This document shows, one piece after another, positions 1-6,946 of a stretch of 27,502 nucleotides of DNA. The DNA comes from Flavobacteriaceae bacterium. Lineage in GTDB: Bacteria; Bacteroidota; Bacteroidia; Flavobacteriales; Flavobacteriaceae. Both the position numbers and the translations under genes were made by a program. The stretch covers positions 1-27,502 of the forward strand of contig JAKISG010000029.1 in NCBI GenBank assembly GCA_021648755.1, given 5' to 3'. The first letter of the stretch is position 1. Every line of letters begins with the position of its first letter. The notes beneath the pieces are model-generated. The model did no database searches. It was not told the origin of the DNA and worked only from the letters and a program-made list of their open reading frames with translations.

Positions 1-127
1 TTCAAACGAAAAGGAGTAGGTTGTATCTGCGATGTCTTTTGTTGGGGTTATTACTAGCGTCATTAGTTGCTCTTTATCTACAAACCCCGTATCTGCAAAG
101 GTAGTGGTTATAGTAAAACTGTAGTCT
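1..127. repeat. 127-bp perfect direct repeat, copy 1
   Basis: Base-for-base identical to 5199-5325 in the same orientation. It codes for the first domain of two paralogous lipoproteins. The left end may extend beyond the window. The two copies flank the toxin-immunity islet at 287-3787. Confidence 0.97.
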
Positions 128-210
128 GTATCGTCATTATCTTTTTTACATGCTGTAAGTATAAAAAAAAGAGTTAGCATTAGTGCTAATTTTTGTATAT
201 TGTTTTTCAT
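1..210 (-). CDS. Ig-like lipoprotein, N-terminal part (cut by window edge)
   Basis: Seventy codons are visible from the ATG at 210 and the gene runs off the left edge. The product starts with a lipoprotein signal: basic start, hydrophobic run, lipobox ending LTAC with Cys about residue 21, then an acidic KKDNDD stretch. The rest (DYSFTITTTFADTG onward) is identical to the N-terminal domain of the complete lipoprotein at 3966-5420, and the DNA of positions 1-127 is a perfect copy of 5199-5325. It is therefore a paralogue of that multi-domain beta-sandwich lipoprotein, probably surface- or periplasm-exposed. Signal peptides of the two copies differ while the mature N-terminus is identical, which suggests gene conversion or recombination inside the gene. 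A loose resemblance to TraQ-like (DUF3872) domains crossed my mind but cannot be confirmed. Function unknown. Confidence 0.85.
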   Translation of the reverse strand, partial: MKNNIQKLALMLTLFFILTACKKDNDDTDYSFTITTTFADTGFVDKEQLMTLVITPTKDIADTTYSFSFE

Positions 211-286
211 TGTTTGGGGGTTTTTGTTAATTATTTTTGTTTGTTATTATTGGGTTTTTATTCTTTTTATTGGCAATATTTTTTTA

Positions 287-883
287 TTACCATTCTGCCG
301 CTACGGTTATTTTTTTGCCTAAGCCACTTTTTTTACTTTTATCTAAAAAACGAATAGAAATACTATCGTTTTTAGTTAGTTTTTCAAATAACTCTTTGTG
401 TTTTTGTTTAAATTTACTTACTGTACCTATATGTAATGTGTCTTTATTAAGACGTAGCATTTTTTCTATGTAGGGTTTGAATTGTTGTTGAGTTAATTTT
501 GTAGAGTCTACAAAATGTCTTGTATATAATATAAAATTCAAACTATCTTTTGAAGATATTTTTTTTATTTTATTATTTATTACTTTTTTCAACGTGCCAT
601 TTTTGTTTACATATAAACCTAAATTTAAATTTTTATTAGATGGAATATTATTATATTTATAATTAATAGTTAGCAAATCATATTTTATTGACGAATTATT
701 GGTTAAGATTATTTCATTAGGAAATTGTATTCGTAAAATTCTATTTTTATTATCATTTGCAGATCTTATAATGATTTCGTTATTGACTTTTTTTTGTGTA
801 ATGTTTATTTTATGATTTATAGTTTTACATTGTGTAAAAATCAAAAGTACTAGTAGTAAAAATTTGGTTAAAAACTTATTCAT
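287..883 (-). CDS. Candidate immunity lipoprotein (partner of orphan toxin module)
   Basis: 198-aa protein with a hydrophobic N-terminus and a Cys near residue 19 (IFTQC), so probably a lipoprotein, although Q at -1 makes a poor lipobox. It is a diverged paralogue of the 186-aa protein at 1214-1774. Shared features include a YTRH/YTSH-D-S segment, KPYI, DTLHIGTV versus DTLSIGTV, LTKNDSI, and a C-terminal Trp after a KKIT/KNIT segment. Its ATG overlaps the last codons of the upstream toxin module by 8 bp (ATGAATAA), exactly the arrangement of the first pair, which argues for translational coupling of toxin and antidote. I infer it neutralises the toxin domain encoded by 876-1181 in the periplasm. 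No named domain family recognised. Confidence 0.7.
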   Translation of the reverse strand: MNKFLTKFLLLVLLIFTQCKTINHKINITQKKVNNEIIIRSANDNKNRILRIQFPNEIILTNNSSIKYDLLTINYKYNNIPSNKNLNLGLYVNKNGTLKKVINNKIKKISSKDSLNFILYTRHFVDSTKLTQQQFKPYIEKMLRLNKDTLHIGTVSKFKQKHKELFEKLTKNDSISIRFLDKSKKSGLGKKITVAAEW

Positions 884-1181
884 TTATAAAAATTGTTTCG
901 ATTATATAAATATTTTCTTCTCGGTTATTATTTATGATTTTACGATACAAAATTTCAATTTTTGTAGTTTCAGTTTCATTTTTTAAACTAAACTCCTCCA
1001 ACTCCTCCAACGTCTTAAACTCACCTTGTATTAGTTTGTGGGCTGTTTGGTTAGAGACTTCTAAGAGTTGCCAATTATATTCTTGGTTATGGTTCCAAGT
1101 ATTAATTGCTTCTCTAGTTGCTTCTAGCCCTTTTAATTTTCCTTGGTCTATTTCTTCTTGTACTATTTCTTCTAACCACAT
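876..1181 (-). CDS. Orphan C-terminal toxin module
   Basis: 101-aa ORF homologous along its length to the last ~107 residues of the 442-aa effector at 1767-3095. Shared stretches are QGEFKT-EEL, LYR-(6)-N-(R)-E-(D/N)IYIIETIFI(D/N)E. Homology continues upstream of the ATG for seven codons (QQIAETD, versus QQTQDMN in the full effector) back to position 1202 and stops at an in-frame TAA (1203-1205), only 11 nt after the stop codon of the preceding immunity gene. It therefore lacks a delivery domain and resembles the orphan toxin tails of polymorphic toxin loci. No good ribosome-binding site is seen before the ATG, so it may be silent or weakly coupled to the upstream gene. Its end overlaps the next lipoprotein by 8 bp. 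Toxic activity is inferred only from architecture. Confidence 0.65.
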   Translation of the reverse strand: MWLEEIVQEEIDQGKLKGLEATREAINTWNHNQEYNWQLLEVSNQTAHKLIQGEFKTLEELEEFSLKNETETTKIEILYRKIINNNREENIYIIETIFINE

Positions 1182-1213
1182 GTCGGTTTCTGCAATTTGT
1201 TGTTATTTGGGTT

Positions 1214-1774
1214 TTACCATTTTACAGGAATAGTAATGTTTTTACCATTCCAAGTGTTAATAAAAATACTATCATTTTTGGTTAATAGTTTTAATAAATT
1301 TTCATTATTTATTTTAAAATCATCAACAGTACCAATACTTAAGGTGTCTATATTTTTATTTTGAATTACTCTAATATAAGGTTTAAGTTTTTTTTGAAAA
1401 GTACTACTAGAGTCTAAGCGATGACTGGTATATATTATATACTCTTCGTATTCATTTGAATCAATATATTTTCTTTTATTATTTTTAATTTTTTTTAGAT
1501 TTTGATTAACCTCTTTGTATATTATTTCATAAATACCCCCAAGTGTTGAGTGATATTCATAGCGAATTGTAGCAAATGAGTATTGATTAGGTGAATTATT
1601 ATAAATTTTTAATTTTAAAGGGATTTTCATCCTTGAAAATTTATTATACTTATTGCTATACCTTAATATTATAGGGTAATTTGTCTTTACTTGACTGATT
1701 TGAATATTGTTTTCTGTACTCTTACATCCTAGTGACAATATAAAAATTAGTATTGAAATTTTAATTTTATTCAT
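1214..1774 (-). CDS. Candidate immunity lipoprotein of the 442-aa effector
   Basis: 186-aa predicted lipoprotein: MNKIKISILIFILSLGC with the lipobox LSLGC (Cys17). Most of the rest is a charged, beta-rich-looking domain ending in PVKW. It is paralogous to the 198-aa protein at 287-883. The start codon overlaps the effector's 3' end by 8 bp (ATGAATAA; effector GAT GAA TAA). Immediate downstream position, coupling, lipidation signal, and a paralogue beside the second toxin copy all support an immunity role. A lipidated antidote suggests the toxin acts in the periplasm or at a membrane. No family name is recognised. It could alternatively be an unrelated accessory lipoprotein, but the duplicated pairing makes this less likely. 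Confidence 0.72.
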   Translation of the reverse strand: MNKIKISILIFILSLGCKSTENNIQISQVKTNYPIILRYSNKYNKFSRMKIPLKLKIYNNSPNQYSFATIRYEYHSTLGGIYEIIYKEVNQNLKKIKNNKRKYIDSNEYEEYIIYTSHRLDSSSTFQKKLKPYIRVIQNKNIDTLSIGTVDDFKINNENLLKLLTKNDSIFINTWNGKNITIPVKW

Positions 1775-3095
1775 CTATGAAAATGGTTTCAATTATATAT
1801 ATATCTTCATCTCTATTCTTATTTTCTACAATTCTATATAATACATTTATTTTTGAAAAATCAGAAAAATCCAAATTTTCTTCATATTCTCTTAATTCCT
1901 CCATAGTCTTAAACTCACCTTGCAGTAATTTATTGACTGTTTCTTTAGAAATTTCTGCTAATCTAAAACCATCACTATCACCATAAACTCTTACAAATTT
2001 TTCGATTTCTTTAAGTCCTTTTGTTTTAGCATGTGCTAAATCTCGTTGTAAGGCATCTTCTAAATACACATTCATATCTTGTGTTTGCTGAAGTGTTATA
2101 AATTTTGTTAATTCACTAATAGGTGTTAATACACCTAAAGAAGGAAAAGGCTCAGAAGTATCTAAATCGCTCATTGTAAATTTTACTAAGTCAAAAATAT
2201 CAAAGGCAGTACCTATATTTTTTAAAGCACCTAATACAGTAACTCTATTGCCATTTTTGCTATAATATTCTAAGGTTTTAATACCGTCTGGGCTTTTATC
2301 TAGGTAGTTCCAGTTTTTTTTATCTTTGAGGCTTTCTAATAACTTGGGGTCATTGGTATAGTAGTCGTTTAGATAATTTTTTGTGTATGGTTGGTTTTTT
2401 AAGATGTCTTTGTCTAGTTTTGCAAAGGCAATATTACTAATGTTTTTTTGAGCTTTATCGGCTATTATAGTGGTCACTTTATCTTTTAAAACTTCTTTTG
2501 CAGTATCTGTAAATTGCATGAGTAACATTGGGCTACCATCATAGGCTATGAATTCTGGTAAATTGTAACCTTCCATAGGTGTTTTTATGTATAGTGTTCT
2601 GTCAGAAAATGTTACTTTAAGGTAATTATCACTGTTATTTGGTAGTATTTTTTTTCGTTTACCGTAGGATACTTCCCAGTAGAGTTCTAAAGATTCATCT
2701 AATGCAAAGGCGCCGTCAGAATCGTCTTTAATTAACGCTTCCCAACTTTGATCTAAAAGTAATTTTACTGTTGCAATACGTTTACTGCCTTTTGTTTTAA
2801 CGATTGCCTTTTTTATTACTTTTTTTTCTGGAAACTCATCGTCATCTGGATCTATATTGTCAATCCATAGTGTATGATCATAATCATAGAGTTGCATTGT
2901 TAACTCTTGCCCTACGGCTAGCCCTTTTGTTTCAACGTGAAAATATACAGTTTGTTCTAGTTTTGCTTTTTTTAATATTTCTTGCCCTTCTTTATCGCTT
3001 GTCCAATAACCTTTGATAAATTCGGGTTCTAAAACATTAATAGTTACAGATCTTCTTATGTTCCCTATTTCTATTGTAAGTGTATTTTTTCCCAT
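1767..3095 (-). CDS. T6SS-associated effector with Ig-like linker and unrecognised C-terminal toxin domain
   Basis: 442 aa, starting 5 nt after the stop of the TssD-like gene (3101-3787). About residues 25-180 form an Ig-like/beta-sandwich region with the pattern IKGYWT-D-(G)...V-FHVETKGL--GQELT-QLYDYD. Similar patterns occur in the C-terminus of the TssD-like protein and in the middle of the M91 effector at 24087-25517. Residues about 180-335 look like a helical pre-toxin region (FTDTAKEVLKDKV...ISNIAFAKL; VLGALKNIGTAFDIFDLVKF). Residues about 336-442 are the toxin module, defined by the independent orphan copy at 876-1202. There is no HExxH, GxSxG or other catalytic motif I recognise in it; conserved residues include E and R in QGEF, LYR and IYIIE. 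Delivery by the T6SS tube is inferred from the adjacent TssD gene. Confidence 0.72.
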   Translation of the reverse strand: MGKNTLTIEIGNIRRSVTINVLEPEFIKGYWTSDKEGQEILKKAKLEQTVYFHVETKGLAVGQELTMQLYDYDHTLWIDNIDPDDDEFPEKKVIKKAIVKTKGSKRIATVKLLLDQSWEALIKDDSDGAFALDESLELYWEVSYGKRKKILPNNSDNYLKVTFSDRTLYIKTPMEGYNLPEFIAYDGSPMLLMQFTDTAKEVLKDKVTTIIADKAQKNISNIAFAKLDKDILKNQPYTKNYLNDYYTNDPKLLESLKDKKNWNYLDKSPDGIKTLEYYSKNGNRVTVLGALKNIGTAFDIFDLVKFTMSDLDTSEPFPSLGVLTPISELTKFITLQQTQDMNVYLEDALQRDLAHAKTKGLKEIEKFVRVYGDSDGFRLAEISKETVNKLLQGEFKTMEELREYEENLDFSDFSKINVLYRIVENKNRDEDIYIIETIFIDE

Positions 3096-3100
3096 AGTTT

Positions 3101-3787
3101 CTAACTTTGTTGCTCTATAACTTCTAATTCAATTTTTTCAAAATTATTGGTTATGGTATAATTTTTTAAGGTATCATTTTCTAAAATTACGCCATTGTGT
3201 TTAAAATCGTTTTTTTTGTCGTTTAAGGAAAGTGTCAAAGATTTATCTATTGCGTTTTTAGTTTCTACATGAAGTAATATCTTATCCCCTGTACTGTAGT
3301 TGTCTAATATATTATTTTCTAAGTCTGTTATGTAGTAGTTTATTACTTCAAGTTCTTCTTCTTGGTGTACTTTGGTTGGTATTGCCTTATTTGGGTAAGT
3401 CGTTCGCCAATAAGCCTCAAACTCTACGCTACCTTCTCTTAGACCGCCACAGGTAATAAAGAGCGTTTCGATCATTGGGGTACTACTTTTGTTGGTGAAG
3501 CTAACATCCCATTTTACTAAATGTGCATCTATAAAATAAACAATACGTGTTTTGCCACCTAGAGTAATTGGGCTTAGGTGTAGTTTTAGTTGTTTTTTTT
3601 GATTTGCTGCGACTGCCCATTCTTCTAGACTTAAGTCTTGCTGGGTTTCTAGTACGATGCGTACTCCTTGAAATATAGGTTTGCCTGATGGGCGATTGTT
3701 AGCGTCTGTTGGTTGGTAAAAGTCGTAGTAATAGTATAAAACATTTATTTTTTTATCATCTATGTGCAATGTTGCTTTTATACTCAT
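3101..3787 (-). CDS. tssD: TssD/Hcp-like type VI secretion tube protein with C-terminal extension
   Basis: 228 aa. The first ~130 residues follow the Bacteroidota TssD (T6SS-iii Hcp) pattern: IKATLHIDDKKINVLYYYYDFYQPTDA-NRPSGKPIFQG, then W(A)V, LHLSPITLGGKTRIVYFIDAHLVKWDVSF and TPMIETLFITCGG. Classical TssD is about 130 aa; here ~95 further residues form an Ig-like module (INYYITDLENN...ILLHVETKNAIDKSLTLSL) like those in the neighbouring effectors. It is thus an evolved Hcp whose extension probably docks or continues into the effector encoded 5 nt downstream. The two genes are in different reading frames, so the effector is split compared with the one-piece version at 24087. Hcp stacks as hexameric rings inside the sheath and carries cargo. 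No clear -7 box was seen in the 178 bp upstream. Confidence 0.8.
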   Translation of the reverse strand: MSIKATLHIDDKKINVLYYYYDFYQPTDANNRPSGKPIFQGVRIVLETQQDLSLEEWAVAANQKKQLKLHLSPITLGGKTRIVYFIDAHLVKWDVSFTNKSSTPMIETLFITCGGLREGSVEFEAYWRTTYPNKAIPTKVHQEEELEVINYYITDLENNILDNYSTGDKILLHVETKNAIDKSLTLSLNDKKNDFKHNGVILENDTLKNYTITNNFEKIELEVIEQQS

Positions 3788-3904
3788 CTTTATTGGTTTT
3801 TAGTTTTTGTAAAAATAGATGTTATTTTTTTTAAAAAAGGGTTTTTTATCTTTTTTTAATTTTACTTTATTATAAAACGCAAATCTACAGTATTACTAAA
3901 ACTT

Positions 3905-3953
3905 AAAAAAGGGGAAAACCCCCTTTTTTAATAGGGGTTTTCCCCCTTTTTTT
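3905..3953 (-). terminator. Rho-independent terminator, bidirectional-looking
   Basis: Perfect 12-bp inverted repeat GGGGAAAACCCC (3911-3922) and GGGGTTTTCCCC (3934-3945) with an 11-nt A/T-rich loop, flanked by A6 on the left and T7 on the right. It lies just after the stop codon (3966) of the minus-strand lipoprotein gene, so it should end that transcript before the TssD gene begins. The symmetric A and T tracts could let it act on both strands. Confidence 0.85.
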
Positions 3954-3965
3954 AATTTAGTTAAT

Positions 3966-5420
3966 TTAGTCTGTAACTATCAAAGTTACTTCTTTAATTA
4001 CAGAATACCCATATTGATTAGTAACAGTAACTTCAATTAATTTATCACTTGCTAGACCTCCTGAATATCCTATTTCAAAAGTTTGGTCTGGTGTTGGTGT
4101 AGCGCTAAAATCAAACCCTGATGATGCATCTGGACTAGAGGTAACATTTGTTGGTATTGAATAAGTATAAGTCAAATCTTCGGCATAACCATCTAATAAG
4201 GTAATTGGTATGGTTAAAGTAGAGGTGTCATCACCTAAAGGAATACTTGTAGGATCTAAAACTAAATCACCCATTTCAAACTCTGGCACTTCTGAGGTTA
4301 AAAGAATTGTTGTTGTTCCTGTTTCTGTTTCGTTTTTCATAGCGGTTACTGTAAAAGAAGTTGAGCCTCCAGTTTCTTCTGGTCTTAGATTTATGATGAC
4401 ATTTGTTGGGTCTGTTACTACTACAAAGGTATCTAAAGCAATTGGAGTACCATTTATTTCTAATACGGCTCCTAAGTTTGCGTCATCTGCGGTTACTTTT
4501 ATTTCATAGGTACCTGCTGTTCCTCCTCCTGATAAACTAGCATTGTAGGTGGCTGTTTGTTTTGCATAAACGGTGTTTTCTGTAGATGTCATGGCTATAG
4601 TTACTGGAGGGTTTTCATACGCTAAAGTTGCTGTTTGTATTTGTGTTGCTTCTTCGGGGTTTTCTAAAGCTGTGTTAGTTATGGTAAATATGACTTCGTA
4701 AGTGCCTATCCCGTCTCCAGGTGATGTTTCAAATTTACCTGCAAAGTCTGCTATAGTATTACTAGTGCCTGTTGCTGTTGATATAATAAATGGTGTATTT
4801 TGAAACTTTGGCTCTTCTTGATATAAAAATGTTCCTGATACGTCTAAACCATCTCTTTTTACTTGATACTCCATATTATAAACGGTGCCACATTCTAAAG
4901 TAGCGTCTTGGGTAATAACAAAATTAATATCTTGTACGATACCTGGGTGTGGTGTTTCTGTTTCGGCAAAGGTTGCGCTTGTAAAGTTAAAACTACAGGG
5001 TATGTTTGGTAATACGGTATAGCTAATTTGTTTTTCTTCTTCGTAGTTGTTTGAGTTGCGTACTTTTATGGTTATTTCATGTACGCCATCGGTTGATGGT
5101 AGGTAGTTTAAGGTTGTTTCTTCTGGTATTTCTTCGGAGTCGCCAACATTAATGGTTACATCGTCTGTTTTCTTAAATACGCCTTGACCTCCTGTTACTT
5201 CAAACGAAAAGGAGTAGGTTGTATCTGCGATGTCTTTTGTTGGGGTTATTACTAGCGTCATTAGTTGCTCTTTATCTACAAACCCCGTATCTGCAAAGGT
5301 AGTGGTTATAGTAAAACTGTAGTCTTCTACAACGTCAACGTCTTTATTACATGCTGTAAATATAAAAACACTAATTAGTAGTACTATTATTTTTTGTAAA
5401 TTACTTTTTAAAAAACTCAT
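3966..5420 (-). CDS. Large Ig-like (beta-sandwich) lipoprotein
   Basis: 484 aa with an N-terminal lipoprotein signal (FIFTAC, Cys24) followed by the acidic stretch NKDVDVVED. The remainder is Thr/Gly/Glu-rich beta sandwich, perhaps four to five repeated Ig-like domains of about 90-100 residues, each with patterns such as T(Y)xFxV(T)...F...(I)xVTN and VTVTNQYGYS at the end. Its first domain is identical in sequence to the partial gene at 1-210. Bracketing of the toxin islet by this gene and its paralogue suggests they are part of the same variable region. A strong terminator follows the gene and a promoter-like -33/-7 pair precedes it, so it is probably monocistronic. Role unknown; a surface adhesin-like or envelope structural lipoprotein is the most I can infer. 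Confidence 0.85.
   Translation of the reverse strand: MSFLKSNLQKIIVLLISVFIFTACNKDVDVVEDYSFTITTTFADTGFVDKEQLMTLVITPTKDIADTTYSFSFEVTGGQGVFKKTDDVTINVGDSEEIPEETTLNYLPSTDGVHEITIKVRNSNNYEEEKQISYTVLPNIPCSFNFTSATFAETETPHPGIVQDINFVITQDATLECGTVYNMEYQVKRDGLDVSGTFLYQEEPKFQNTPFIISTATGTSNTIADFAGKFETSPGDGIGTYEVIFTITNTALENPEEATQIQTATLAYENPPVTIAMTSTENTVYAKQTATYNASLSGGGTAGTYEIKVTADDANLGAVLEINGTPIALDTFVVVTDPTNVIINLRPEETGGSTSFTVTAMKNETETGTTTILLTSEVPEFEMGDLVLDPTSIPLGDDTSTLTIPITLLDGYAEDLTYTYSIPTNVTSSPDASSGFDFSATPTPDQTFEIGYSGGLASDKLIEVTVTNQYGYSVIKEVTLIVTD
5199..5325. repeat. 127-bp perfect direct repeat, copy 2
   Basis: Identical to positions 1-127 and in the same orientation, inside the first domain of the 484-aa lipoprotein gene. 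Divergence begins immediately after it (5326), in the segment coding for the signal-peptide-proximal linker. Confidence 0.97.
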
Positions 5421-5487
5421 AATTATTTATTTTTTGTTAATTTATTATTTATTTAGAATCTTTTTTAAAACTCGATTTTAATTTTTG

Positions 5488-5520
5488 CAAATATACCATA
5501 AACTTTTAGGACATACCAAA
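5488..5520 (-). promoter_or_regulatory. Putative Bacteroidota-type promoter of the 484-aa lipoprotein gene
   Basis: Read on the minus strand, TATATTTG (5495-5488) fits the -7 box TAnnTTTG, and TTTG at 5520-5517 fits the -33 box at 21-nt spacing. The predicted start near 5480 gives a leader of about 60 nt before the ATG at 5420. Confidence 0.5.
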
Positions 5521-5566
5521 AAAATATTTTTTTAAGTGTTTTTTGTATGATAATTAAAGGTTTATT

Positions 5567-6919
5567 TTAAATACTTTTTATTAGACTTTCAAAGTCTAAA
5601 CCGCCATAATTACCAGAACTCATTAGTAATACGATAGTGTTTTCTAAGTTTTGAGCAAATAAAAATGCGGCAAATTCTTTAGGGTCTGTATAAACTATTA
5701 AATCATTTTGATTAAAGGCGTCTAGAATTTGTTGTTTACTTACTGTTTTTAATTTTTTAATTGCTACTGCATCTGGCGAGTAAAATACAACGGCTTTGTC
5801 TGCAAATTGCAAGGCATTTTTATATTCTTTTAAGAATTCGGTGTTTAAACTACTATAGGTGTGTAGTTCTAAACAGGCGAGTACGGTTTGTTCTTTGTAT
5901 TGTTTTTTTACAGATTTGGTGGTTGCTATTACTTTACTTGGCGAATGTGCAAAGTCTTTAAAAATTACCGTGTTATTTTTTTTTGCTATTTTTTCTAAAC
6001 GTTTACTTGCGCCTTTAAAACTAGCAATGGCTTCGTAAAAAGCTTCTTCTTGCACGCCAATGAGTTGGCAAATCCATTTTGCACCTGCAAGGTTTTGTAG
6101 GTTATGGTCACCAAAAATTTCTAAAGGTAAATTTCCAAAATTTGTTTTTAGATAGGTTATGCCGTTTTTAATATAATGTGCTGGGGTTTTGTAGGCGTAT
6201 TTTTTAATATTTGCGGTTGTTTTTTCTACAATGGTATGTAAAGTTGTATCTTCTTGGTTATAGACTAGCATACCGCCACTTGTTATTTTTTCTATAAAAA
6301 TGGCAAATTGTTTATTGTAAATTTCTACGGTCTTAAAAACATTAATATGATCCCAAGCAATACCGCTAATTAGTGCAATATTTGGTTTGTATAAGTGAAA
6401 TTTTGGTCTTAAGTCTATGGGTGAACTTAGGTATTCATCGCCTTCTAAAATTATAAATTCATTTTTATCGGTTAATTTAACCATAGTTTCAAAGCCTTCT
6501 AATTGTGCGCCAACCATATAGTCTACGTCTTTATTATGGTAGTTTAAGACGTGTAAAATCATAGCTGTTATGGTTGTTTTACCATGGCTACCGCCAATAA
6601 CTACGCGTGTTTTATTTTTTGATTGTTCGTATAAAAATTCGGGGTAAGAGTATATGGTTATTCCTAATTCTTGTGCTTTTAATAGTTCTACATTATTTTT
6701 TTTGGCATGCATACCTAGGACAATAGCGTTTAAATTTGGGGTAATTTTATGGCTAAACCAACCAAATTCTGTGGGTAAAAGGCCATACTTTTTTAAGTTA
6801 TTTTTTGAGGGGTTATGTATGGTATCGTCTGAGCCTGTAATTTGGTATCCTTTTTTGTGTAAGGCAATGGCTAGATTGTGCATTGCTGCACCTCCTATGG
6901 CTATAAAATGTATGTTCAT
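5567..6919 (-). CDS. mpl: Mur ligase family protein, Mpl-like murein peptide ligase
   Basis: 450 aa, the usual length of Mpl (UDP-MurNAc : L-Ala-gamma-D-Glu-meso-DAP ligase), which recycles murein tripeptide in the cytoplasm using ATP. Domain order is clear: an N-terminal Rossmann-like domain starting MNIHFIAIGGAAMHNLA with GSDDTI; a central ATPase domain with the P-loop GGSHGKTT (about residue 110), the EGDEY segment and the SGIAWDHINVF segment; and a C-terminal ligase domain beginning near FKDFAHSPSKV. The MurC relative is excluded less firmly, but the GAAMHNLA start and the 'EGDEYLSS' motif favour Mpl. It starts 27 nt after the batE stop, with no terminator between, so it is probably the last gene of the bat transcript. 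Confidence 0.82.
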   Translation of the reverse strand: MNIHFIAIGGAAMHNLAIALHKKGYQITGSDDTIHNPSKNNLKKYGLLPTEFGWFSHKITPNLNAIVLGMHAKKNNVELLKAQELGITIYSYPEFLYEQSKNKTRVVIGGSHGKTTITAMILHVLNYHNKDVDYMVGAQLEGFETMVKLTDKNEFIILEGDEYLSSPIDLRPKFHLYKPNIALISGIAWDHINVFKTVEIYNKQFAIFIEKITSGGMLVYNQEDTTLHTIVEKTTANIKKYAYKTPAHYIKNGITYLKTNFGNLPLEIFGDHNLQNLAGAKWICQLIGVQEEAFYEAIASFKGASKRLEKIAKKNNTVIFKDFAHSPSKVIATTKSVKKQYKEQTVLACLELHTYSSLNTEFLKEYKNALQFADKAVVFYSPDAVAIKKLKTVSKQQILDAFNQNDLIVYTDPKEFAAFLFAQNLENTIVLLMSSGNYGGLDFESLIKSI

Positions 6920-6946
6920 ACGGCTAAAATAGTGAAATTTTTGATA

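Noticed and set aside
3966..5420. Conjugation protein TraQ identity for the Ig-like lipoprotein
   Set aside because: Only a general beta-sandwich resemblance; no conjugation genes in the window and the protein is much longer than TraQ.
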